Assembly (NCBI GenBank): GCA_016191225.1
Contig: JACPPC010000020.1
Location: forward strand, 1 to 64,000
Reading direction: 5' to 3'
Source: Gemmatimonadota bacterium
GTDB lineage: Bacteria > Gemmatimonadota > Gemmatimonadetes > Gemmatimonadales > Gemmatimonadaceae
DNA length: 64,000 nt
In this document: positions 37,923-48,355 of the stretch, piece after piece
Position numbering within the stretch: the stretch's first letter is position 1
Layout of the letters: each line of letters starts with the position of its first letter
The notes under the pieces: model-generated
What the model saw: only the letters and a program-made list of their open reading frames with translations
Database searches by the model: none
Told to the model about the DNA's origin: nothing
Position numbers and translations under genes: made by a program

Positions 37923-39749
37923 ATGGCGGCCGTGACTCGCGGCGACGAAGGGGGCGTGCCGTGGCGGAGGGTGCGCGCGGCCCTGCTGGCGCTCGCGAGC
38001 GCCTGCTCCACGGGCGGGACGACCGGCACGGCCGTCGCCGGTGCGCCGGCCCCGGTGGCCGCGGCCCCCGCCGACGCCTTGCGCACCGCGACGGGGCTGC
38101 CGGCGTTCGTGCCCTTCATCGCCCCGGCGCCGTGGCGCTTCCCGAGCGGCGACCGCGTGGTCGAGGCACCCGAGGCGATGGTCGTGAGCAACAGCGCCGA
38201 CGCGAGCGCGGCGGGCGACGCGATCATGCGCGCCGGCGGCAACGCGGTCGATGCCGCCGCCGCGACGGGCTTCGCGCTCGCGGTCACGCACCCGATCGCG
38301 GGCAACCTCGGCGGAGGCGGCTTCATGGTCATCCGCCTCGCCGACGGGCGTGCGTTCACGCTCGACTTTCGCGAGACGGCCCCCGCGGGGGCGACCCGCA
38401 CGATGTTCCAGGACTCGGCGGGGAAGCTCTCGGGGAAGAGCCGGTTCGGCGCGCTCGCCTCGGGGGTCCCCGGCAGCGTGGCCGGGCTGGCGGAGGCGCT
38501 GCGTCGCTTCGGCACCAAGCCGCTCGCCGAGGTGATCGCACCGGCGATCACGCTCGCGGAGCGCGGCTACGTCGTGGACCGGTTCTTCCACGGGCAGATC
38601 GCGAGCAACGCGGCGCGGCTGCGGGAGGCCGGCAGCCTGATCTTCTTCCGTGCCGACGGCACGCCCCTCGCGGAGGGCGACACCCTGCGCCAGCCCGACC
38701 TCGCGCGAACGCTCCGGCGGATCGCCGCGAACGGCGCCCGGGAGTTCTACTCCGGCGAGACCGCCACGATGATCGTCGCCGAGATGGCGCGCGGGGGCGG
38801 GATCATCACCCGGGCCGACCTGGCCAACTATGCGCCGACGTGGCGCAAGCCGCTCCGCGGGAAGTTCCGCGGATTCGAGATCGTCACCATGGGCCCGCCG
38901 AGCGCCGGCGGGATCGTGCTGCTGCAACTGCTCAACGTGCTCGACGGCACGTCGCCCGTGCCCCCGGTCGGCTCGGCGGGCTACTCGCACCTCGTGGCCG
39001 AGACCTTCCGGCGCTCGTACATCGTCCGCAACACGCTGGTGGGCGACCCGTCATTCACCCCGGTGCCGGTGGAGCGCCTGGTGAGCCGGGCGTACGCCGA
39101 TTCGCTGCGCCGGTCGATCGACCCCGCGCACGCGACGCCGTCGCCGTCGTCGCTCCCGCTCCGCGAGGGGATGCACACCACGCACTACGTGACGGCCGAC
39201 GCGGCCGGGAACGTGGTGAGCACGACCACGACCATCAACGACCTGTTCGGGAACAAGGTCATGGTGCGCGGCGCCGGCTTCCTTCTGAACGACGAGATGG
39301 ACGACTTTGCGGGAGTCCCCGGGCAGCCGAACCAGTGGGGCCTGGTGATGGGCGAGGTGAACGCGATCCAGCCCGGCAAGCGAATGCTGAGCTCGATGAC
39401 GCCCACGATCGTGGCCGGCCCCGACGGCCGCGCGCTGCTGGCGCTGGGCGGGGCCGGCGGCTCCAAGATCAGCACGGTGGTGACCCAGGTCGTGGCCAAC
39501 GTGCTCGCCCATCGCATGTCGCTGCCGGACGCGGTCGCGTACCCGCGCATCCACCACCAGGCGTGGCCCGACTCGCTGCTGTACGAGACGAACGGGCTGC
39601 GGGGCGTGGTGGTCGACTCGCTGCGGGCGATGGGGCACGTCACCGCGCCGATCGACTCGCTGACCAACGTGATCTCGCTGATGCGCGTGAAGGGGAAGTG
39701 GCAGGGGGTGCCCGAGCCGCGGCGCGAGGGTGGCGCCGTGGGACACTAG
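37923..39749 (+). CDS. ggt: Gamma-glutamyltransferase
   Basis: VSNSADASAAGDAIMRAGGNAVDAAAATGFALAVTHPIAGNLGGGGFMVI; HTTHYVTADAAGNVVSTTTTINDLFGNKV; LNDEMDDF; GGAGGSKI. Confidence 0.93.
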   Translation: MAAVTRGDEGGVPWRRVRAALLALASACSTGGTTGTAVAGAPAPVAAAPADALRTATGLPAFVPFIAPAPWRFPSGDRVVEAPEAMVVSNSADASAAGDAIMRAGGNAVDAAAATGFALAVTHPIAGNLGGGGFMVIRLADGRAFTLDFRETAPAGATRTMFQDSAGKLSGKSRFGALASGVPGSVAGLAEALRRFGTKPLAEVIAPAITLAERGYVVDRFFHGQIASNAARLREAGSLIFFRADGTPLAEGDTLRQPDLARTLRRIAANGAREFYSGETATMIVAEMARGGGIITRADLANYAPTWRKPLRGKFRGFEIVTMGPPSAGGIVLLQLLNVLDGTSPVPPVGSAGYSHLVAETFRRSYIVRNTLVGDPSFTPVPVERLVSRAYADSLRRSIDPAHATPSPSSLPLREGMHTTHYVTADAAGNVVSTTTTINDLFGNKVMVRGAGFLLNDEMDDFAGVPGQPNQWGLVMGEVNAIQPGKRMLSSMTPTIVAGPDGRALLALGGAGGSKISTVVTQVVANVLAHRMSLPDAVAYPRIHHQAWPDSLLYETNGLRGVVVDSLRAMGHVTAPIDSLTNVISLMRVKGKWQGVPEPRREGGAVGH

Positions 39750-39757
39750 CCGCGGCC

Positions 39758-41611
39758 GTGCGCGGGCCGGCGGCGCCGCCGCCACCGATTTCGGATGGAC
39801 CGCCGCGAATCGCGGCGCGCGGCCCGGCGGCGCTGCGGCGGCTGCTTCCGTACTTCGCGCCGCATCGCGGCCGGATGCTCGCGGGACTCCTGCTCGTGAT
39901 CGGCGGCTCGGCGGGCGGAGCCGCGGTGCCGTGGCTGCTGCGGGCGGGGATCGACGAGCTGCGCGCCGGGGCGCCGCTGGCGCGCATCTGGACGATCGCG
40001 GCGATCATGGTCGCGGCGACCGTCGGGACGGGGACCTTCCGCTACCTGATGCGGGAGCTGCTCAACGGGCTGTCGCGGTTCGTCGAGTACGACCTGCGCA
40101 ACGACCTCTTCGCCCGCCTCGTGGTGCTCGACGCCTCGTGGTACGGCCGCACGCGCACCGGCGACATCATGGCCCGCGTGACGAACGACCTCGCCGCGGT
40201 CAGGATGGCCTCGGGGCCGGCGATCATGTACCTGACCAACACCGTCGCCGGCGGGATCTTCGCCATGGTGGGGATGGCGACAATCAGCCCGAAGCTGATG
40301 CTGCTGGCCATCATCCCCGCGTTGCTGATCCCGGTCATCATGCTGCGCCTCGGCAAGCTCGTGCACGACCGGTTCGAGGCGGTGCAGGAGCACTTCAGCA
40401 CGATGACGACGCACGCCCAGGAGAACCTCGCCGGCGCGCGCATCGTGCGGGCCTACCGCCAGGAGGCGAGCGAGATCGACCGCTTCACCGCGCTCGGCGA
40501 GGAGTACCTGCGGCGCAACATGGCGCTGGCGCGGCTGAACGGCATTCTCCACCCGAGCTTCGGCCTGCTGGCGGGGCTGGGCGCGGTGATCGTGCTGGGC
40601 GCCGGGGGCACGATGGCGCTCAACGGCACGATTTCCATCGGCAGCTTCGTGGCGTTCGGGCTGTACCTCGGCATGCTCACCTGGCCGCTGATCGCGCTGG
40701 GGTGGGTGATCAACCTCTTCCAGCGCGGCGCGGCAAGCATGGCCCGCCTGCTCGACATCCTCGACGCGCAGCCGTCGGTGGCCACGCCGGCCCATCCGCG
40801 CCCGATGCCGCCGCCACGGCAGCGGGGCGGCCGGTCGATCGAGTTCCGCGGCGTCGGGTTCCACTACCCCGGCGCGGTGGAGCGTGACGGGACGCCGCGG
40901 TGGGTGCTGCGCGACGTCTCGTTCACCGTCGAGGCCGGCCAGACGCTCGGCATCGTCGGCACGATCGGCGCGGGCAAGAGCGCCCTGCTCGACCTGATCC
41001 CGCGCTTCTTCGACCCGCAGGAGGGGGAGGTCCTGTTCGACGGCGTGCCGATCCGCGATCTGCCTCTCGACGCGCTCCGGCGCGAGATCGGCGCCGTGCC
41101 GCAGGAGAGCCTGCTGTTCAGCGAGCCGATCGCGAGCAACCTGCAGTACGGGCTGGAGCGCGACGACGCGCAGGCGATGGTGTGGGCCGCCGGCGTCGCC
41201 CAGCTCGACCGGACGATCGAGGAGTTCACCGCCGGCTACGACACGCTGCTCGGCGAGCGGGGGATCAACCTGAGCGGCGGGCAGAAGCAGCGGGCGACGC
41301 TGGCGCGGGCGCTGGCGCGCAAGCCGAGCGTGGTGCTGCTCGACGACGCGCTCTCGGCGGTGGACACCCATACCGAGGCCGAGATCCTGCGCGGGCTCCG
41401 GAGCGCGCTCAGCGGGCGCACGGCGCTGATCGCGAGCCACCGGGTGAGCGCGATCCGCGACGCCGACCTGGTGATCGTGCTCGACGGCGGGCGGATCGTC
41501 GAGCAGGGAACGCACGAGGCGCTGCTCGCGCGGCAGGGGCGGTACTGGCAGCTGCTCAACCGGCAGCTGTTGGTGGAGAGCGTGGAGGCGGCGGCGATGC
41601 TCCGCGTCTAG
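39758..41611 (+). CDS. ABC transporter, fused permease/ATP-binding (MsbA/LmrA-type)
   Basis: VGTIGAGKSALLDLIPRFFDP Walker A; LSGGQKQRATLARALARKPSVVLLDDALSAVD; GTG start 39758. Confidence 0.93.
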   Translation: MRGPAAPPPPISDGPPRIAARGPAALRRLLPYFAPHRGRMLAGLLLVIGGSAGGAAVPWLLRAGIDELRAGAPLARIWTIAAIMVAATVGTGTFRYLMRELLNGLSRFVEYDLRNDLFARLVVLDASWYGRTRTGDIMARVTNDLAAVRMASGPAIMYLTNTVAGGIFAMVGMATISPKLMLLAIIPALLIPVIMLRLGKLVHDRFEAVQEHFSTMTTHAQENLAGARIVRAYRQEASEIDRFTALGEEYLRRNMALARLNGILHPSFGLLAGLGAVIVLGAGGTMALNGTISIGSFVAFGLYLGMLTWPLIALGWVINLFQRGAASMARLLDILDAQPSVATPAHPRPMPPPRQRGGRSIEFRGVGFHYPGAVERDGTPRWVLRDVSFTVEAGQTLGIVGTIGAGKSALLDLIPRFFDPQEGEVLFDGVPIRDLPLDALRREIGAVPQESLLFSEPIASNLQYGLERDDAQAMVWAAGVAQLDRTIEEFTAGYDTLLGERGINLSGGQKQRATLARALARKPSVVLLDDALSAVDTHTEAEILRGLRSALSGRTALIASHRVSAIRDADLVIVLDGGRIVEQGTHEALLARQGRYWQLLNRQLLVESVEAAAMLRV

Positions 41612-41670
41612 CCGATCGCGTGAACGTCAAGTTGCTCGACCGGCAGGCGGCACCCGGCTGCGGACGCGCG

Positions 41671-41717
41671 AAATGTCACGAATCTTCACCAAAATGTCAG
41701 AAAACCGACACATTTCG
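41671..41717. promoter_or_regulatory. Operator-like array: AAATGTCA direct repeat 21 bp apart plus inverted CGAAATGT/ACATTTCG
   Basis: gcgcgaaatgtcacgaatcttcaccaaaatgtcagaaaaccgacacatttcgggg, upstream of the secreted protein at 41916. Confidence 0.4.
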
Positions 41718-41915
41718 GGGCGGACTGGGGTGAATTGTTCGCCAGCCCAGCGACCTGTCCAGTGAACGACGATGTTTGCTCAGCACTGGCCGACGGGTGA
41801 CATCTCCATCGACATGACGCTTGAAGCAGCATGCGGCTTGGTGCCCGCCCGAGGCACCGATACTCCTCGGTTACGCGCTTCTGAAGCTCGGGATCTCTCC
41901 GGTCGGGCGACCCTT

Positions 41916-43172
41916 GTGACCCGACGCGCCCTCGTCGTGGGGACGCTGCTAGCTTCGACGGCATCGTCGGCGAGCGCGCAAGACTGTTCCGGTGCGTGGA
42001 CCAATGCGCGCGCGATCACGGCATGGCTTCCGCCCGGGCAGCGGGTCTGGAACGCGTACGCGAGCGCAACGTCGGAGTCGGGATCGCATTGGGTGGCGCT
42101 CTTTCCCTCGCCCTCGGTGCACGCTCAGCCAGACTCGTTGCAGGTCATGCGCATCGCGAAAATCACTGCCATGGGTACGGTGGAAACGGCGCCGCCGCTG
42201 TTCGGTCCCTTCCGGTTCTCGTACCCCCGCATCTTCGCCGATTCCCATGGCGCCACCCACGTCATCTGGGCCGAGGCGAGAGACACCAACGGAATTCGCG
42301 ACACTGCCGGCGCCGGACCGTGGCGGTCACGCGCCTCGGTTCTCATCGGCAGCTGGGTGCGGCCAGGCGGAGCTTGGCAGCCACCGGAAGTGCTGCTGTC
42401 GCGCCTGGACAGCGCGATATGGTGGACGGCAGACTGGGACGCGGAGCCGGTTCGCGTCGCTGGGGAGCGCTTCGTCACGGGACTGAACTTCTTCGGCCCG
42501 CGCGCCTTTCATCCACCGGTAGCGCTCGTACTGGGCGGCGTGCCTCCGCGACAGTTGCTGCTCCCGGTGGGCGATCGCATTGCCGGCGTCGCCGCCCGTG
42601 GCGACTCCCTGTTCTGGCTCGTGGACGATCAGGGAACGGTGGCTGGCAATCGCGTGCGATTGGCGCTCGCGCTCGATCCGCGCGCCGGGCGCTGGGGCGC
42701 GAGCGCCCTGACGGACTCCGCAGTCCGCTCGCTCCCGAGCGCCTGGCGACTTACGCCCCGCGGACGACGACTGTATCGCATCCGCACCGACTCGGCCACC
42801 AGCCACGTTGCATGGCAGGCGTTTCGGCGCCGGCCAGGGGCGACGGTGGCGACCGAGCAGTCCGTGTCCTTCGCCGCGGTGACGATCTTGCAGCTCGCCT
42901 CGGCGGACGAACCGACCGGGGGAACGTGGTTCGCTGCCGTCGTCGCGCGCAGCTCCGGGCATTCCGCGCTCATCGCCTGGTACGTCGATTCAGGTGGACG
43001 TCCAGGTCGGCGGATGGAGGTGGCCGCCGCGAAGCGAGTGATCGGGCAGCTTCGCCTGTCGGCGTCGAGCGACTGCACGGCATCTGCCATCTGGTTCGAC
43101 GCTGCAACCGATCCTGCCTGGAACGGGATCGGACTCTGGCATGCACGGTTTGCTCCACGCACGGCTCGGTAG
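41916..43172 (+). CDS. Secreted hypothetical protein
   Basis: VTRRALVVGTLLASTASSASAQDC signal peptide; open frame to 43172 (frame opens further upstream at 41772). Confidence 0.55.
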   Translation: MTRRALVVGTLLASTASSASAQDCSGAWTNARAITAWLPPGQRVWNAYASATSESGSHWVALFPSPSVHAQPDSLQVMRIAKITAMGTVETAPPLFGPFRFSYPRIFADSHGATHVIWAEARDTNGIRDTAGAGPWRSRASVLIGSWVRPGGAWQPPEVLLSRLDSAIWWTADWDAEPVRVAGERFVTGLNFFGPRAFHPPVALVLGGVPPRQLLLPVGDRIAGVAARGDSLFWLVDDQGTVAGNRVRLALALDPRAGRWGASALTDSAVRSLPSAWRLTPRGRRLYRIRTDSATSHVAWQAFRRRPGATVATEQSVSFAAVTILQLASADEPTGGTWFAAVVARSSGHSALIAWYVDSGGRPGRRMEVAAAKRVIGQLRLSASSDCTASAIWFDAATDPAWNGIGLWHARFAPRTAR

Positions 43173-43208
43173 CGACGATGCTGCCGGAACAGTTCGATGG
43201 GAGGAGAA

Positions 43209-44318
43209 ATGACTGGAACGACTGAACGGGCTTGCCGGCGACTCGCCGTCGCGCTTTGCCTGGCCATCGGGTGCACGTCGCGAGACGTCCCGACAGGGCC
43301 ACGGGCACGGCCTGCAGCGGCGATGAGCGACGGACAGCGGCTGGAGTTCGCGGAACGGGACCTCGTTCGCACGCTTCGACTCGTCGAGGGAGCGCCTGAA
43401 GCGTCGTCGCCGCGGCGTGTGGCGTAGGCTCGTGCCCTGGGCGATGCACTCGAGCGCATTCGCTCCTCGCAGCGCGTCGCCGCGACGCTCGCGGCGCCGG
43501 GCCGGTCGACCGCTGCACTCATGGTGCCGCGGACCCGCGTGGCGAGCATGACGGACGAGGGGTCGGAGGCGATCGTGGCCGCGAACGCGATCCCCACACT
43601 CCTACGCGGCATCGTCACCGCATCGACGGTCACCCTGCTGGCGGAGGCAGGCTGGCCCGGCGTCAACAGCGCCGGGCCGGACGGCGGGGATCCCGGGATT
43701 GGCCCGTTTCGGGTACCGTACGCCGCCGTGATGATCCCGTCGAAAGCGATTCGCGACGGCACCGCATCGGGGTTTGCGCTCGGATACGATGGCTGCTTCA
43801 GCCGGCAGCCGCCCGGCCAGGCAGGGACGACTACGCAGCTCCCGCAGCGGAAGGAGTCTGGACTGCTCTGCCTCGCCTCGGCGTACCCGTTCAGCTGCGC
43901 TGGCCCCGCTGGTTGTTTCGCGGGCAACAGCTGCATCGCCAGCTACTATGACGTCGGAGCCCGACGAGGAATGCGGGGACAGGACGTCAGGCCGATGGCA
44001 GGTGCGGACGTGGGCAGCCGGCTCTGCATGTGCAAGTCCACCAGTGGTGGCGGTGGTTTGGGCGTACCGCGTGATCCGGAAGCCACGAGCCTTCCGTTCG
44101 CCGGCGCCGCCATCATGTCACTGGAACAGGGACGATGGTCGCCGTACGGTGACCCGTCGACGAATGACTGCGGAGGCTCAGGTGGAGGCGGCGATTCGCG
44201 CGTGATGGCGTGTCACGCCGAATGCGGCTTCATCGAGGCAAGCTACGATGGAGGCCCGACCTGGGAGCCGTATTGGGAAGGGTATTACAACGTCTGCGAA
44301 TACCAGAACCAGTCCTGA
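43209..44318 (+). pseudogene. Putative Cys-rich lipoprotein gene interrupted by an in-frame TAG (43425..43427)
   Basis: GGAGGAGAA RBS then MTGTTERACRRLAVALCLAIGC lipobox; frame stops at TAG, then continues in the same frame with no other stop through 44318 (11 Cys after 43521). Confidence 0.5.
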
Positions 44319-44325
44319 CTCGCCC

Positions 44326-44384
44326 TGAAGGCAGCGAAGGACCTGCTGCTGCAAGCAGATCCTTCGCTGCGCTCAGGATGACGG
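44326..44384. repeat. Dispersed repeat, copy 8 (inverted pair)
   Basis: ctgaaggcagcgaaggacctgctgctgcaagcagatccttcgctgcgctcaggatgac. Confidence 0.75.
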
Positions 44385-44388
44385 GGGT

Positions 44389-45258
44389 TCACGGCGCCGT
44401 CAGCGCCCCGTACGTCTCCGGCCGGCGATCGCGATAGAACTGCCACGTGTTCCGGACCTCGCGGATCTTGTCGAAGTCGAGGTCGGCCACCACCAGCTCG
44501 TCCTTGTCGCGGCTCGCCTGCGCGAGGAACTGGCCGCGCGGGTCCACGAAGTAGCTCTGCCCGTAGAACTCGCCGATGTTCCACGGCGCCTCGGTCCCCA
44601 CGCGGTTGATCGCCCCCACGAAGTAGGCGTTCGCCACCGCGTGCGCCGGCTGCTCGAGCTTCCACAGGTACTCGCTCAGCCCCGCCACCGTGGCGCTCGG
44701 GTTGAGCACCAGCTCGGCGCCGCCCAGCCCCAGGGCGCGGGCCCCCTCGGGGAAGTGCCGGTCGTAGCAGATGTAGACGCCGACCTTGGCGTACGCCGTG
44801 TCGAACACCGGGTACCCGAGGTTGCCGGGGCGGAAGTAGAACTTCTCCCAGAAGCCCGGCGCGACGTGGGGGATGTGGTTCTTGCGATACTTGCCGAGGT
44901 ACGTCCCGTCGGCGTCGATGACGGCGGCGGTGTTGTAGTACACGCCGGCGCCGTCCTCCTCGTACAGCGGCACCACGATCACCATCTGGTGCTTCCGCGC
45001 CAGCTCCTGCATCAGCTTCGTCGTCGGCCCGTCGGGGATCTGCTCCGTGTGGTCGTACCACCGCGTGCTCTGCTCGGCGCAGAAGTACGGGCCGGTGAAG
45101 ATCTCCTGCATGCAGAGGATCCTGACCCCCTGCGCCGCCGCCTGCTCGATCATCGTCACGTGCTTGGCGACGTTGGCGTCGCGGATCTTGGCCAGGGGCT
45201 CGGTCGTGGCGCACGCGTTCGTCGCCTGGATCAAGCCGCACTTCACCACGCGGGACAT
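44389..45258 (-). CDS. Nitrilase-superfamily beta-ureidopropionase / N-carbamoyl amidohydrolase
   Basis: GVRILCMQEIFTGPYFCAEQ (E), KYRKNHIPH (K), VGVYICYDRHFPEGAR (C) catalytic triad. Confidence 0.9.
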   Translation of the reverse strand: MSRVVKCGLIQATNACATTEPLAKIRDANVAKHVTMIEQAAAQGVRILCMQEIFTGPYFCAEQSTRWYDHTEQIPDGPTTKLMQELARKHQMVIVVPLYEEDGAGVYYNTAAVIDADGTYLGKYRKNHIPHVAPGFWEKFYFRPGNLGYPVFDTAYAKVGVYICYDRHFPEGARALGLGGAELVLNPSATVAGLSEYLWKLEQPAHAVANAYFVGAINRVGTEAPWNIGEFYGQSYFVDPRGQFLAQASRDKDELVVADLDFDKIREVRNTWQFYRDRRPETYGALTAP

Positions 45259-45328
45259 GGGAGGTCTCCGAAGGTCGGGTACTGCGGGTGGGGGGCCGCG
45301 GCGCTGGCACCGCCGGCCCGGTGGCGCG

Positions 45329-46819
45329 TCAGGGCGTGGCGGGAAGCGGCGCCTTCGCGACCGCGCCACGCATGATCGCCAGATAGAGCACGAAGCCGAG
45401 GCCGAAGGTCACGAACCAGGCGTACGAGTAGAGCGTGTCCCAGAACACCGGGTTCGCGACCTGCCCCCCGGGGGTCGAGACGGCGCGCGCGAACCCCGGC
45501 ACCACGGGCAGCACCGCGAGCGCGAGCGCCACCATCGCCCCGGGATTCACCCCGTTCCGGTACGAGTAGGTGCCGTGTTCGCGGAACAGGTCGGGAAGCG
45601 ACAGCTGCTGCCGGCGCACCACCCAGTAGTCGGCGATCAGGATGCCGCCGAGCGCGCCCATCAGGCTCGAGTAGCCGAGGAGCCAGGTGAAGATGTACGC
45701 CGCGGCGTCGGAGTAGAGCTTCCACGGCATCATCGCGACGCCGATCACCGCGGTGATCAGCCCGCCGGTGACGTAGCTGATCCGGCGCGGCGCGAGGTTG
45801 GAGAAGTCGTTCGACGGCGACACGACGTTCGCCGCCATGTTCGTCGTGAGCTGCGCGGCGAGCACGACGAGCGCGGCGAAAATGATCGTCCCCGCGCCGC
45901 CGATCCGGCTCACCAGCACGACCGGGTCCCAGATCGGCTCGCCGAAGATCACGATCGTCGCGCTCGTCACCGCCACGCCGATGAAGGCGAACGCCGTCAT
46001 CGTCGCCGGCAGCCCCATCGCCTGCCCCAGCGCCTGCGACCGCTGGCTTCTCGCGTAGCGCGTGAAGTCGGGGATGTTGAGCGACAGCGTCGCCCAGTAG
46101 CCGACGTTGGCCGTGAGCGCGGCCGGGAAGAGCTTCCAGAACGACGCCGTGGACTGTCCCTGCAGCCGGACCGACTCGTCGAGCACGTGGCCGAGCCCGC
46201 CGCCGCGCGAGACTCCCCACCAGAGCAGGATCGCGCCGCCGGCCAGCAGCAGCGGCGCCGACCACGACTCGAGAATCTTGATCCCCTCGGTCCCCTTGAG
46301 GATGATCACCACCTGGATCCCCCAGAAGATCGCGAACGCGATCGCCTTGGCCCCCGGGAGCTCCGCCCACCCGCCCCACGCCGCGGTGAACAGCATGTGG
46401 AGGGCCAGCGCCCCGATCCACGTCTGGATGCCGAACCAGCCGCAGGCGACCACGGCGCGCAGCACCGCCGGCACGTTGGCCCCCCGCGTGCCGAATGCCG
46501 CCCGGCAGAGCACCGGGAAGGAAATCCCGTACTTGGTGCCGGCGTGGGCGTTGAGGATCATCGGGATGAGCACGATCGTGTTGCCGAGCAGGATCGTGAG
46601 CATCGCCTGCCACCAGTTCATTCCCTGCCCCATCAGTCCGGAGGCAAGGGTGTACGTGGTGATCACGACGCTCATGCCGATCCAGAGCGCGGCGATGTTG
46701 TAGGTGGACCAGGTGCGCCGCGCGAGCGGCGTCGGCGCGAGGTCCGGGTTCCAGAGCGGACTGCCGGAGAGGTCCTCGCTCGTGGTGACGAAGTCCTGCC
46801 CCTCGACCGCCGCGCTCAC
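45329..46819 (-). CDS. NCS1-family nucleobase:cation symporter
   Basis: NPDLAPTPLARRTWSTYNIAALWIGMSVVITTYTLASGLM...NVVSPSNDFSNLAPRRISYVTGG. Confidence 0.93.
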   Translation of the reverse strand: MSAAVEGQDFVTTSEDLSGSPLWNPDLAPTPLARRTWSTYNIAALWIGMSVVITTYTLASGLMGQGMNWWQAMLTILLGNTIVLIPMILNAHAGTKYGISFPVLCRAAFGTRGANVPAVLRAVVACGWFGIQTWIGALALHMLFTAAWGGWAELPGAKAIAFAIFWGIQVVIILKGTEGIKILESWSAPLLLAGGAILLWWGVSRGGGLGHVLDESVRLQGQSTASFWKLFPAALTANVGYWATLSLNIPDFTRYARSQRSQALGQAMGLPATMTAFAFIGVAVTSATIVIFGEPIWDPVVLVSRIGGAGTIIFAALVVLAAQLTTNMAANVVSPSNDFSNLAPRRISYVTGGLITAVIGVAMMPWKLYSDAAAYIFTWLLGYSSLMGALGGILIADYWVVRRQQLSLPDLFREHGTYSYRNGVNPGAMVALALAVLPVVPGFARAVSTPGGQVANPVFWDTLYSYAWFVTFGLGFVLYLAIMRGAVAKAPLPATP

Positions 46820-48294
46820 CGCGCCCCGGCGGCCACGAGGTCGGCCGCCCGCAGCGGCGCCAGCGGCCCGCGCGAGACGCGCATCGCCACCGGCTCCTCG
46901 GGGGAGCCGCCGAGGCCGGCGGTGGTGCGCGGCAGCCAGACCCCGCGCCCCTCCTTCCCCACCACCGTGTAGTCGTCCACGATCACCTCGCCACGCGAGA
47001 GCGTGGTGCGGGCGAAGCCGGCCAGCTCCCACCCCTCGTACGGCGACCAGTCGGCGTTCGTCTCCATCGCCGTCGGCGACACCGTCATGGTCGTCCTGGG
47101 ATGGATGATCGCGAGGTCGGCGTCGGCGCCGACCTGGATCGCGCCCTTGCGCGGGTAGAGCCCCATGATCCTCGCCGGGTTGGTGCTCAGCTTGACGCAC
47201 ATCTCCTCGAGCGTCATGCGGCCGCCGAGCACCCCCCTGGTGTAGGTGAGCGGGAGCAACGTCTCGAGCCCCGGCATCCCCATCGGGATCTTCGTCCAGT
47301 CCCCTTCCCACATCGCCTTCTGCTCGCGGGTGAAGGTGCACGTGTCGGTGGAGATCACGCTCACCTCGCCCGTGCGGAGCCCCTGCCAGAGGCGCTCCAC
47401 GTCCCCCGGCTTCTTGAGCTGCGGACAGCAGGCGAAGAGGTGCCCGTCCTCGCGCGCGAACACCGAGTCGTCGAGCACGAGGTACTGCACGCACGTCTCG
47501 GCGATCACGGGGACGCCGCGGGCCTGTGCCGCGCGGATGATGTCGGCCCCCTCGCCGGTGCTCATGTGCACGATGTAGAGCTGCCCGCCCGTCGCCTCGC
47601 TCCACTGCACCACCCGCTGGATCGCCTCGGCTTCGACGAAGTTCGGCCGGGTGATCGCGTGGAGCCGCGCACCATACTCCTTCATCAGCGCCGGCGTGTG
47701 GTGCCGCGCGATCAGCTCGTCGAGCACCCGCGCCGACTCGGCGTGCACGAGCAGCATCGCCCCGTACTCGCCCATCCGCTCCAGCGTGCCGAAGAGGGCG
47801 CGGTCGTCCGACTGCCACCCCTCCGAGGCATAGATCATGAACTCCTTGAAGGTCGTGAACCCCCGGTCGACCATCCCCCGGATCTGGTCCTTGTGCTCGT
47901 CGTAGCGGGTGATGCAGATGTGGAAGGTGTAGTCGATGAGCGCCTTGCCGCGGGCCTTCTCCATCCAGTTGTCCGCCGCCTGCGACAGCGACTCGCCGGC
48001 GTAGGGGATCGCGAAGTCGATCAGCGTCGTGACGCCGCCGCGCGCCCCGGCGCGGGTGCCGGTGCGGTAGTCGTCGGCGGACGTCGTGCCGCAGAACGGG
48101 AGGGCGAGGTGCACGTGCACGTCGAGCACGCCCGGGATCACGTGGTGCCCGGCGGCGTCGATCACCTCCGCCCCGGTGGTGTCGAGCGAGAGCCCGAGGG
48201 CGGCGATCTTGTCGCCCACGATCCCGATGTCGCCCGTGAAGGTGCCCGCGGGAGTGACGACATTCCCGCCCGAGACTACCCGGTCATAGCGCAT
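46816..48294 (-). CDS. hydA: Dihydropyrimidinase
   Basis: VIDAAGHHVIPGVLDVHVHLALPF...TTLIDFAIP...FKEFMIYASEGWQSDD...LYIVHMSTGEGADIIRAAQ. Confidence 0.93.
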   Translation of the reverse strand: MRYDRVVSGGNVVTPAGTFTGDIGIVGDKIAALGLSLDTTGAEVIDAAGHHVIPGVLDVHVHLALPFCGTTSADDYRTGTRAGARGGVTTLIDFAIPYAGESLSQAADNWMEKARGKALIDYTFHICITRYDEHKDQIRGMVDRGFTTFKEFMIYASEGWQSDDRALFGTLERMGEYGAMLLVHAESARVLDELIARHHTPALMKEYGARLHAITRPNFVEAEAIQRVVQWSEATGGQLYIVHMSTGEGADIIRAAQARGVPVIAETCVQYLVLDDSVFAREDGHLFACCPQLKKPGDVERLWQGLRTGEVSVISTDTCTFTREQKAMWEGDWTKIPMGMPGLETLLPLTYTRGVLGGRMTLEEMCVKLSTNPARIMGLYPRKGAIQVGADADLAIIHPRTTMTVSPTAMETNADWSPYEGWELAGFARTTLSRGEVIVDDYTVVGKEGRGVWLPRTTAGLGGSPEEPVAMRVSRGPLAPLRAADLVAAGAR

Positions 48295-48355
48295 GGCAAG
48301 TGCTCCTCGAGAATCCGGTTCGGCGTGCGGTAGCGGGTGCGAGTCCGATGGCCGG

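Noticed and set aside
37961-39757. N-terminal extension of the 1216 aa ORF ending at 41611
   Set aside because: Out-of-frame shadow of ggt; the ABC transporter starts near GTG 39758.
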